A DNA stretch of 64,000 bases from the NCBI GenBank assembly GCA_039028895.1, contig JBCCHF010000001.1:1-64000 (forward strand). Reading direction: 5' to 3'. Every line of letters starts with the position of its first letter. Within the stretch, counting starts at the first letter, position 1. Positions 1-7,219 of the stretch are shown one piece after another. The notes under the pieces were generated by a model, which was not told the DNA's origin, did not search any database, and saw only the letters and a list, made by a program, of their open reading frames with translations. A program made the translations under genes and the position numbers. Origin of the DNA: JAHDCJ01 sp039028895 (GTDB lineage: Bacteria; Bacteroidota; Bacteroidia; Chitinophagales; Saprospiraceae).

Positions 1-684
1 GAGTTTATCTTCTTCTGCTCCGCGGCTTACACCTTCCCAATCGGCTTCTACGATGAAAGCGGTAAATTTTTCACCATCAATTTTTGCGAACACCACAAAT
101 ACATCGGCCACACCACCATTAGTGATCCACATTTTCTGTCCATTTAGGATGTAATGTTCTCCGTCTTGTGACAATTCGGCCCAGGTTTTTGCAGCAAGCG
201 CATCAGATCCTGAGCCGGGTTCGGTAAGACAGTAAGCAGCTTTCAGTTTTCCAGAAACCATACCGGGAAGATATTTCAACTTTTGGTCCTCATTACCGAA
301 ATAAAGGATTGGCAGACTGCCAATTCCGGTCTGCACGCCCATTGTTAGTGAGAATGCCTGACCTGCTGACTGCACTTCGGTTAGCAAAACAGTAGTCAGG
401 AAGTCTTGAGCTGAGCCCTCATACTCTACAGGGAATCCTGCTCCAAGCAGGCCTAACTCTCCTGCTTCCTCGAGCAATCTTTTTATCGTGGGGTGATCCT
501 GGGTTTTTTCCAGTTTTTCAGATTCCGGCAGAACCCGTGAATTAATGAAGTCGAGACACATGTCTACAATCATGAGTTGTTCCTCATTAAAATCTTCAGG
601 AATGAATATAGAGTTGGCTGGCACTTCTTTTACCAGAAATTCGGCGCCTTTGAGTACGTTTTCCTTTAAAATTGTGTTTTCCAT
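1..684 (-). CDS. acyl-CoA dehydrogenase, N-terminal part (cut by window edge)
   Basis: This frame stays open from an ATG at 684 to the window edge, giving 228 residues of a protein that should be longer. It reads as an acyl-CoA dehydrogenase: an N-terminal helical domain with the usual lead-in (KTQDHPTIKRLLEEAGELG), then the FAD/substrate loop YCLTEPGSGSDA at about residues 158-170 and a following WITNGG motif. Such flavoenzymes oxidise acyl-CoA to trans-2-enoyl-CoA and pass electrons to ETF. The catalytic glutamate lies in the C-terminal half outside the window, so chain-length class cannot be judged. There is no signal peptide, so it is cytoplasmic. A consensus -7 element sits about 50 bases upstream of the start. 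Confidence 0.93.
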   Translation of the reverse strand, partial: MENTILKENVLKGAEFLVKEVPANSIFIPEDFNEEQLMIVDMCLDFINSRVLPESEKLEKTQDHPTIKRLLEEAGELGLLGAGFPVEYEGSAQDFLTTVLLTEVQSAGQAFSLTMGVQTGIGSLPILYFGNEDQKLKYLPGMVSGKLKAAYCLTEPGSGSDALAAKTWAELSQDGEHYILNGQKMWITNGGVADVFVVFAKIDGEKFTAFIVEADWEGVSRGAEEDKL

Positions 685-730
685 GGCTAAAAATTTAGTT
701 CAGGTTGTTCAAAAATCCAATGCATGCATT

Positions 731-764
731 CAAAATTACAATATAAAACGCAATAATTCTCCAA
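731..764 (-). promoter_or_regulatory. candidate Bacteroidota promoter for the acyl-CoA dehydrogenase
   Basis: On the minus strand TAATTTTG (731-738) matches the Bacteroidota -7 consensus TAnnTTTG exactly. A TTG (762-764) lies 23 bases upstream, slightly wider than the usual 19-21. The implied leader is about 40 nt. Confidence 0.45.
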
Positions 765-847
765 AATGTTGCGAAAATTCGCTAAAAATCAATTGTCAGG
801 CCTTAGCCATACCCTGGTGGGTAGCAGGGAATTTTAATTGTAATTTT

Positions 848-878
848 TTGAAAAACAACGAATAAACAGATAACTTAG
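848..878 (+). promoter_or_regulatory. candidate promoter for the AGCS symporter
   Basis: TTG (848-850), 20 bases, then TAACTTAG (871-878), which matches TAnnTTTG at every fixed position but one. The start codon at 918 would leave a leader of about 33 nt. It is divergent from the acyl-CoA dehydrogenase promoter. Confidence 0.4.
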
Positions 879-917
879 GCCTCGTTCCAAAAATTAAATT
901 CACCAAGTTCCTTCACT

Positions 918-2531
918 ATGAAAAAACTTTATGCCCTCCTTTTTGCGTCGATTATTCCTTTAATGACATTTGCCCAAAGCGGTGGATTGGATCAAAAGAT
1001 CAATGAATGGTTTACACCGTTTTCCAATGCTGTTCAGGCTGTCATTTTTTATTCGATTTCGATAAATGATACGACCTCTATTCCGATAGTTCTGATCGTA
1101 TTACTAGCGGGTGCGACCTATTTCACTTTCTACTTTGGGTTTCCTGCAATCAGGTTCTTTGGCACAGCCATAAACGTGGTTCGCGGAAAGTATGATGACA
1201 TCGAGACTGATGACACCGCTGTTGGTGATGACGTATCCGTCAATGTCGTGGAAGGTGATGTCGTTGATACCATAAAAGATGAAAGTCATCATGGAGAGGT
1301 TTCTCACTTCCAGGCGCTGACCGCTGCCCTATCGGCGACTGTTGGTCTTGGGAACATCGCCGGTGTAGCGATTGCGATTGCCCTTGGTGGACCAGGTGCT
1401 ACCCTATGGATGGTCCTTGCTGGGTTCCTTGGTATGGCCTCAAAATTTGCGGAGTGTACACTAGGTGTCAGGTATCGCGAAATTGGTCCTGACGGTACAG
1501 TATACGGAGGACCGATGTACTATCTCAGTCGTGGTTTTGCTGAAAAAGGACTTGGTGGTCTTGGGAAAGGCTTTGCAGTCTTTTTCGCTGTGATGTGTAT
1601 TGGTGGTTCCTTTGGTGGTGGAAATATGTTCCAGGCCAACCAGGCCGCTGCTCAATTTACCAGCCTATTAGGCGTACAGAGTAGCTGGGCGGGTACTGCA
1701 TTTGGTGTTGTAATGGCCATTCTTGTTGCTATAGTGATAATTGGCGGTATCAAGCGTATTGGTAAAGTGGCTGAAAAGATTGTTCCTTTCATGGCCGGTA
1801 TCTATGTCTTGGCAGCCACTATCATCATTGTTGCTAATATTGGAGCAGTGCCTTGGGCATTTGGCCAGATTTTCGAAGGTGCCTTTACTGCAAAAGGTAT
1901 TGCCGGCGGTTTTGTTGGTGTTCTTATAGTAGGTTTCCAGAGAGCGGCATTCTCCAATGAGGCCGGTGTTGGATCTGCAGCTATCGCTCACTCAGCCGTA
2001 AAAACGAAATATGCAGCTTCTGAGGGTATTGTTGCTCTACTTGAGCCATTCATAGATACGATTGTCATCTGTACTATGACTGCTCTTGTAATCATCATTT
2101 TCAACCACGATGGTCAGTTTGTATTTGGTCAGCTCAATGCTGCGAACGAGGTAGTTATCACGGCTACTGGCGAGGGCCTAGGTGGTGTTAACCTGACAGC
2201 TCGTGCATTTGACTCTGTTATTCCTGGCTTTAGCTATATCCTGACCATTGCTGTGATCCTGTTTGCGTTCTCAACCATGCTTTCCTGGTCTTACTATGGT
2301 CTCCAATCCTGGAAGTATCTGTTTGGGCGCAGTATGGCCGTTGATTATACTTATAAAATATTATTCTGCCTGATGGTAGTTGTTGGTGCCGCTTCGAGCT
2401 TAAGTGCTGTTGTCGGTTTCTCTGATGCTATGATCTTCGCCATGGTATTCCCTAATATCATTGGTGTCATTTTACTAGCGCCAAGAGTAAAAGAGGAATT
2501 GGAGAAATACTTGAATGCTATTAAGAAATAG
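918..2531 (+). CDS. AGCS-family alanine/glycine:cation symporter
   Basis: A 537-residue polytopic inner-membrane protein of the alanine or glycine:cation symporter family, which takes up small neutral amino acids with sodium or protons. The family signature GNIAGVA is at about residues 145-151, followed by glycine-rich transmembrane segments and a conserved FQRAAFSNEAGVGSA stretch near 340. The N-terminus looks like a cleavable signal (residues 1-19, ending TFAQ), an addition found on some Bacteroidota members. Between the first membrane helix and the signature there is an acidic hydrophilic stretch at about residues 91-127, rich in Asp and Glu, which I take to be an insertion. The gene is monocistronic, with its own promoter candidate and a strong terminator after it. 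Substrate is not predictable from sequence alone. Confidence 0.93.
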   Translation: MKKLYALLFASIIPLMTFAQSGGLDQKINEWFTPFSNAVQAVIFYSISINDTTSIPIVLIVLLAGATYFTFYFGFPAIRFFGTAINVVRGKYDDIETDDTAVGDDVSVNVVEGDVVDTIKDESHHGEVSHFQALTAALSATVGLGNIAGVAIAIALGGPGATLWMVLAGFLGMASKFAECTLGVRYREIGPDGTVYGGPMYYLSRGFAEKGLGGLGKGFAVFFAVMCIGGSFGGGNMFQANQAAAQFTSLLGVQSSWAGTAFGVVMAILVAIVIIGGIKRIGKVAEKIVPFMAGIYVLAATIIIVANIGAVPWAFGQIFEGAFTAKGIAGGFVGVLIVGFQRAAFSNEAGVGSAAIAHSAVKTKYAASEGIVALLEPFIDTIVICTMTALVIIIFNHDGQFVFGQLNAANEVVITATGEGLGGVNLTARAFDSVIPGFSYILTIAVILFAFSTMLSWSYYGLQSWKYLFGRSMAVDYTYKILFCLMVVVGAASSLSAVVGFSDAMIFAMVFPNIIGVILLAPRVKEELEKYLNAIKK

Positions 2532-2548
2532 ACATAGGGTGGCGAGCC

Positions 2549-2593
2549 CCCTCATCCTAAGTCCTTCTCCTGGAGGAGAAGGGTTAGGGTTGA
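2549..2593. repeat. REP-like intergenic inverted repeat
   Basis: CTCATCCTAAGTCCTTCTCC and GGAGAAGGGTTAGGGTTGAG flank a four-base loop and form an imperfect stem of about 20 bp. The sequence resembles dispersed palindromic elements found between genes in many bacteria. It lies between the symporter stop codon and the terminator, so it would be part of the 3' UTR. Confidence 0.5.
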
Positions 2594-2608
2594 GTTGGAC
2601 AAAATATC

Positions 2609-2640
2609 AGAGGCTTTCCTTTATCGGAAAGCCTCTGTCC
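2609..2640 (+). terminator. rho-independent terminator of the AGCS gene
   Basis: A perfect 11-bp stem (AGAGGCTTTCC, 2609-2619, with its complement at 2626-2636) and a 6-base loop, followed by GTCCTTTT. It is 78 bases past the stop codon. Confidence 0.8.
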
Positions 2641-2891
2641 TTTTAAGGCCCCAGATGGTGGGTTGGTGGCCTTCTAAACAAACAGTAGCATTAGAAAAAA
2701 AGTTGCGTGTGCAATTTATTCCGGTCTTTTTTCCGTTTTGGTACCGGAGTTACATATACGTATATGAACAATAAATTGATCCCCACCGATTTGACTGAAT
2801 TAATTCCATTCGACTCTCTGAATGTAATTTCCGAATATCGGTGGGTATTTTGTTTGGAAATTATTGTTTTCCCAACCTTTTTCGATCACAT
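2641..2891. other. gene-free stretch with palindromes
   Basis: With the terminator region this forms a 360-base gap without a credible gene. It holds a perfect 14-bp palindrome, CATATACGTATATG (2753-2766), and a 9-bp inverted repeat CCCACCGAT (2782-2790) / ATCGGTGGG (2837-2845) enclosing a smaller CATTC/GAATG pair. The larger hairpin lies just past the end of the esterase gene (minus strand) and may protect or end that transcript, but it has no clear U-tract. A 74-codon open frame here has no recognisable features. Confidence 0.5.
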
Positions 2892-4232
2892 TTACTCCAA
2901 TTCGAGTGCAGCCTGGGTTTCGTCAAAATAGATCATAACATCGTATCGATACGCTAATGGTGTAGCTTGATAATAGTTGTTAACATTACCATCGAAGAGG
3001 GCGCCGAGTTGGAAAAAGAGTTCCTCCTGGGTAAGAAAACGCGCTATATCGCTCCCTAAAGGCAGGTCATCAATTTTTAGGATAAAATTGTCAGCTTCAA
3101 CATGGTGGAACAGGAAATTTGAAGAAGCCACTGGTGGGTCTTGGGCTACATTATGATCCCTCAAACCGACATTAGGCTGAACGGCTCTAAAGGCCCCGTT
3201 GGTAAATCCAAAACCTACAATTTTATAGTTATCGGTCCAATGCTGCTTAAGATAATAACCTTGCGAACTGGCCTGTTGGAAATCCGATACATGAAAATTA
3301 TGGGCCCATACCGCTATTTTTGAAGCATCGCCAAGGAAATTGGCTACCCAGGTTGTATTATCTGCCATGTACAGGTCGCGATAATTCACACCGAGCTCAA
3401 AAGTATTACCCCACATTGTTTTTCGCGTTTGTTCAAGGTGTGTCGCCAACAAGAGAATTTCCTCATAATCTCTTTCTGAAAGTGCCGCTATTATTTCCGC
3501 TTCCTTTTCAACTATTAAGTTATAGGCCTCTGATAGTTCGGCTTCAATTGGGTCTTCAGGCTCAGCCTGACCCTGGTAATAGCCATTTGATATCTGACGA
3601 TAATTCCAAAGTCTGGCATTAATACTATCTGCAAAATCAGGATCGTACGCGCTTAGTCGATTGACAAGAAAATCTGCGTTATAGGTTGTAAACTGACAAT
3701 CAGAACCAAAGAAACTGAGCTTTTGACCATCAACAACGGCATCATTGTATCCTTTCATCCATTCCAGCAAATCAAATACCTCCTGTGTATTCCAGGTCCA
3801 GAATAACATATAATCATTCATCAACACTTCCAATGGAGGCGTAACTCGCCCCTGGATGTAATCGTTAAACAACATGGCCTCTGCAACATCCATTTCAAAC
3901 ACAAAAGCCTGGAATCCGTGCACCTCAACCAGATAGCGGAAAATCCGGTCTTTCATCTGGAAAAATTCTCTGGTCCCATGTGTTGCTTCTCCCAGTCCTA
4001 CAACTCTTACGTCTCCAAGAAAATCCAGTACTTCCAACTCTTCATGCCCTAAGTTCGGGTCTCCTGAAACTATTGGAACCACGGTCGTATTCAACTGATC
4101 TATTTTAACTTGTTGTGCTTCAGTAATTGCAGGTGTTCCAGGAGGTTCAGGAACCTCCGTTTCTTTACAGGAAAAACAAAAAAGCAGAACCGCAAAAAAG
4201 AAAAATGGGGTAATTAATGTACGCATACTCAT
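2892..4232 (-). CDS. erythromycin esterase-family lipoprotein
   Basis: 446 residues. The N-terminus (residues 1-22) is a lipoprotein signal with the lipidated Cys at about 22, so the protein is probably tethered in the envelope. The family marker GEATHGT is at 81-87 and the second conserved block is R285-D286...MADN with WAHNFH at 309-314; these His/Glu/Arg residues form the active site in EreB-like and succinoglycan-biosynthesis-like esterases. Close homologues in Bacteroidota are common and mostly uncharacterised, so macrolide hydrolysis should not be assumed; a small-molecule ester hydrolase role is the safe reading. It is divergent from the DUF5916 gene and stands alone. Confidence 0.85.
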   Translation of the reverse strand: MSMRTLITPFFFFAVLLFCFSCKETEVPEPPGTPAITEAQQVKIDQLNTTVVPIVSGDPNLGHEELEVLDFLGDVRVVGLGEATHGTREFFQMKDRIFRYLVEVHGFQAFVFEMDVAEAMLFNDYIQGRVTPPLEVLMNDYMLFWTWNTQEVFDLLEWMKGYNDAVVDGQKLSFFGSDCQFTTYNADFLVNRLSAYDPDFADSINARLWNYRQISNGYYQGQAEPEDPIEAELSEAYNLIVEKEAEIIAALSERDYEEILLLATHLEQTRKTMWGNTFELGVNYRDLYMADNTTWVANFLGDASKIAVWAHNFHVSDFQQASSQGYYLKQHWTDNYKIVGFGFTNGAFRAVQPNVGLRDHNVAQDPPVASSNFLFHHVEADNFILKIDDLPLGSDIARFLTQEELFFQLGALFDGNVNNYYQATPLAYRYDVMIYFDETQAALELE

Positions 4233-4371
4233 TTTTTTGCGTTAAAGAGAAGAAATTTGAAATATCAAATTTTGAAATCCAATCATTTGCAGCTAAATTA
4301 AGCGCTCTCTCCAAGTCGAAAAGTTTTCAAGCTCAAGGTATTTTATCTGAGCTTTACTATTCAAGTTATTT

Positions 4372-4379
4372 TAATTTTG
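4372..4379 (+). promoter_or_regulatory. possible -7 element upstream of the DUF5916 gene
   Basis: TAATTTTG matches TAnnTTTG exactly, but no TTG is present at the right distance upstream. The leader to the ATG at 4454 would be about 70 nt. Confidence 0.25.
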
Positions 4380-4453
4380 AATAAACAGGTCTGTTTTTGG
4401 TTAATTTTAACTTAGTCTTGACTTTTGACAGGCCATCTCAAATCCCCGGAACT

Positions 4454-7111
4454 ATGAAAGCACCGACCATCCTTACGATTTTATTATGCTGTTTTTCCAT
4501 TGGTTTTGCCCAGGAAGATGATCAAAAGACCACCGATGCGCCTATTGAAAAGAAAGTATACACCACAAAAGCCATTGAAGGGGAACCGCCGAAAATAGAT
4601 GGCATTCTTGACGACCCAATATGGGAGACAGTTGAGTGGGGTGGTGATTTTACGCAGTGGCAACCTTACGAAAAAGAAGCCCCTACTCAAGAAACTTCAT
4701 TTAAAATCCTTTACGATGACAAGACCCTTTACGTAGCCTTTCGCTGCCATGATCAAGAGCCCGCCAAGATCGTGAAGCGCATGTCAAGAAGAGATGGTTT
4801 TGAAGGCGATTGGGTAGAAATAAACATTGACAGTTATTTCGATCAACGCACCGCTTTCTCATTTACCGCTTCGGTTTCAGGTGTAAAAGGAGATGAGTTT
4901 ATTTCCAATAATGGCCGAAATTGGGATGGTAGCTGGAACCCCATCTGGTATCTGAGAACCAACATCGATGATGAAGGCTGGACTGCAGAGGTCGCGATTC
5001 CGCTTAGTCAGCTGCGTTTCGGGAATAAGGAAGAACATGTCTGGGGTTTGCAATTTACGAGAAGAGATTTTCGGGAAGAATCAAGATCCCTGTGGCAATT
5101 CGTTCCACGTAGCAATAACAACTGGGTCTCAGAATTTGGGGAATTGCGTGGTATCAAAGGGATTAAATCCCAAAAGCAGGTTGAGATACAACCCTATGTC
5201 CTCGGACAACTGGAAACTTTTGAAAAAGAAGAAGGCAATCCGTTTGCTGATGGATTCGACCAAAAGGCTACGGTCGGACTTGATGCCAAGATCGGAGTTA
5301 CCAGTGATTTGACACTTGACCTGACAATTAATCCTGACTTTGGCCAGGTAGAAGCAGACCCTTCTGTGGTTACCCTGGATGGGTTCAGGGTATTTTTTGG
5401 AGAACGGCGCCCTTTCTTTATTGAAAACAGAAACGTATTTGAATTCCGACTAGCTTCCGCCAATGCTGGAGGTAATTTTACCACTGACCGCATTTTCTAC
5501 TCCCGCCGAATCGGTGGAGCTCCAAACGGTTACCCTGACCTGGATGACGTAGAATATTCGACACAGCCCGATAACACCTCAATTTTAGGCGCCACCAAGT
5601 TTAGTGGAAAAACGAAAAACGGATTATCCATAGGTATTCTCGAAGCGGTAACCTCTAAGGAATTTGCTAAAATCGATAGCCTTGGAGAGCGTAGTAAGGA
5701 ACTGGTAGAGCCGTTAACCAATTTCCTGGTTGGCAGGATAACCAAAGACATTAATGAAGGCAATACTGTGATTGGTGGTATGTTTACAGCCACCAATCGC
5801 TGGTTAGAAGAACCAAGCCTTGAGTTTCTTCATAAGTCTGCATATTCCGGTGGTCTTGATTTTACTCACAGGTGGGCCGATCGCTCATGGTATGTCACTG
5901 GAAGTGGGGTTTTTAGTAATGTTTCCGGCACAACCGAAGCCATAACCAATACACAATTATCATTTGAACATAATTTTGACAGGCCTGATGCCGATCACCT
6001 TGACCTAGATACTACCCTAACCAGTCTATTTGGTCATAATGCTACATTGAAAATTGGTAAATCCGGCGGTAAGAACAATTTTTCCTTTGAAACAGGAATG
6101 ACCTATCGGTCTCCAAAACTGGAATTAAACGATATCGGTTTTATGACCAATTCTGACGATATCAACCATTTTTTCTGGGCTGGATATCGCTTTAACAAAC
6201 CATTTTCTGTGTTTCGCCAGCTTGGGGTCAATTATAACCATTGGGCCAGGTGGGATTTTGGGGGAAACCCACTGTATAGATCTGTTAATGTAAACGCCAA
6301 TGCCAATTTCAAGAATTTCTGGAACACAGGAGTTGGTCTGAATTTCGACTTACTTGATGTATCTAATAATTTCCTTCGTGGAGGGCCGGCGCTGAAGAAA
6401 CCAAATGGTGCCGCTGTCAATTTCTGGTTAGGCACGGATCAGCGAAAACCTATTTCTACCAACCTGTCAACTTTCCATGCATGGGGCTATAATAATTCGG
6501 TCAAATACGAAAGCTATTGGGTCAATATAAGGGTACAACCAACCAATGCACTAAATTTCTGGTTATCACCTAATTTTTCCAGGAATCAACGAACCGTACA
6601 ATATGTGACCAATCTCGAATACAATGGTGACCAGAGGTACATAAACGCTACTGTTGATCAGCAAACGCTTAGCATGTCGGTCCGCCTGAATTACACCATC
6701 TTGCCAAATCTAACCCTTCAGTACTACGGGCAACCATTTATTTCGAGAGGTAATTACAGTGAGTTCAAGCATATTGTCGATCCGATGTGGGACAATTTTG
6801 ATGATAGTTATGTCCTGCTGAATACCACTTACGATGAGAATGATGAAGTATATTATGTTGATGAGAATGGCGATAGTATTGCAGACTACAATTTCGACAA
6901 TCCTGACTTTAATTTTATTCAATTCAGATCCAACCTTGTGGCCAGGTGGGAATATATTCCTGGCTCTGAAGTCTTTTTCGTTTGGTCGCAAGGGGCCACC
7001 AACTTCGGTGACCCGAATGAAGGATTGTTCAAAAGCCTTGGCGATAATCTTTTTTCCGGAAATTTCAGAAATATCTTTCTGGTGAAATTTACGTACAGAT
7101 TTATTCTTTGA
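4454..7111 (+). CDS. DUF5916 outer-membrane protein with CBM9-like N-terminal domain
   Basis: 885 residues from the ATG at 4454, chosen because it begins a proper signal peptide (ending IGFAQ at residue 20); the frame is open 19 codons further upstream but without signal character. Residues about 40-210 are a carbohydrate-binding-module-9-like sandwich (IDGILDDPIWE, then TLYVAFRCHD). The rest is the DUF5916 region: alternating aromatic/hydrophilic strands, a FFGERRPFFIENRNVF block, and a last residue pattern (KFTYRFIL) ending on an aromatic-hydrophobic strand as in outer-membrane beta-barrels. Function is unknown in the family; binding or passage of sugars is inferred only from the CBM9 resemblance. 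It is followed by a bidirectional terminator. Confidence 0.85.
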   Translation: MKAPTILTILLCCFSIGFAQEDDQKTTDAPIEKKVYTTKAIEGEPPKIDGILDDPIWETVEWGGDFTQWQPYEKEAPTQETSFKILYDDKTLYVAFRCHDQEPAKIVKRMSRRDGFEGDWVEINIDSYFDQRTAFSFTASVSGVKGDEFISNNGRNWDGSWNPIWYLRTNIDDEGWTAEVAIPLSQLRFGNKEEHVWGLQFTRRDFREESRSLWQFVPRSNNNWVSEFGELRGIKGIKSQKQVEIQPYVLGQLETFEKEEGNPFADGFDQKATVGLDAKIGVTSDLTLDLTINPDFGQVEADPSVVTLDGFRVFFGERRPFFIENRNVFEFRLASANAGGNFTTDRIFYSRRIGGAPNGYPDLDDVEYSTQPDNTSILGATKFSGKTKNGLSIGILEAVTSKEFAKIDSLGERSKELVEPLTNFLVGRITKDINEGNTVIGGMFTATNRWLEEPSLEFLHKSAYSGGLDFTHRWADRSWYVTGSGVFSNVSGTTEAITNTQLSFEHNFDRPDADHLDLDTTLTSLFGHNATLKIGKSGGKNNFSFETGMTYRSPKLELNDIGFMTNSDDINHFFWAGYRFNKPFSVFRQLGVNYNHWARWDFGGNPLYRSVNVNANANFKNFWNTGVGLNFDLLDVSNNFLRGGPALKKPNGAAVNFWLGTDQRKPISTNLSTFHAWGYNNSVKYESYWVNIRVQPTNALNFWLSPNFSRNQRTVQYVTNLEYNGDQRYINATVDQQTLSMSVRLNYTILPNLTLQYYGQPFISRGNYSEFKHIVDPMWDNFDDSYVLLNTTYDENDEVYYVDENGDSIADYNFDNPDFNFIQFRSNLVARWEYIPGSEVFFVWSQGATNFGDPNEGLFKSLGDNLFSGNFRNIFLVKFTYRFIL

Positions 7112-7151
7112 TTATTACTGGAATCTGGATTTTTTCCAGTTACCTGAAAAT

Positions 7152-7183
7152 AAAAAGGGATGCCTGAATGGGCATCCCTTTTT
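7152..7183. terminator. bidirectional terminator between convergent genes
   Basis: A 13-bp perfect stem (AAAAAGGGATGCC and complement) with a 6-base loop. A-rich 5' and T-rich 3' flanks let it work for both the DUF5916 gene (+) and the FG-GAP gene (-). Confidence 0.9.
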
Positions 7184-7219
7184 TGTTTCCCCGTAAGGGA
7201 AAATTTTTTCTTAAATGAT

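Noticed and set aside
545..865. 106-codon plus-strand frame at the window start
   Set aside because: Mostly antisense to the acyl-CoA dehydrogenase start and its promoter.
1461..1991. Antisense open frames within the symporter gene
   Set aside because: Long conserved membrane protein on the opposite strand explains them.
2782..2845. Long-range hairpin as terminator of the esterase gene
   Set aside because: No U-tract after it on the minus strand and the loop is long; kept only as a structural note.
2707..2931. 74-codon open frame on the plus strand
   Set aside because: No ribosome-binding site or family likeness, overlaps the esterase gene end and a hairpin; more likely chance.
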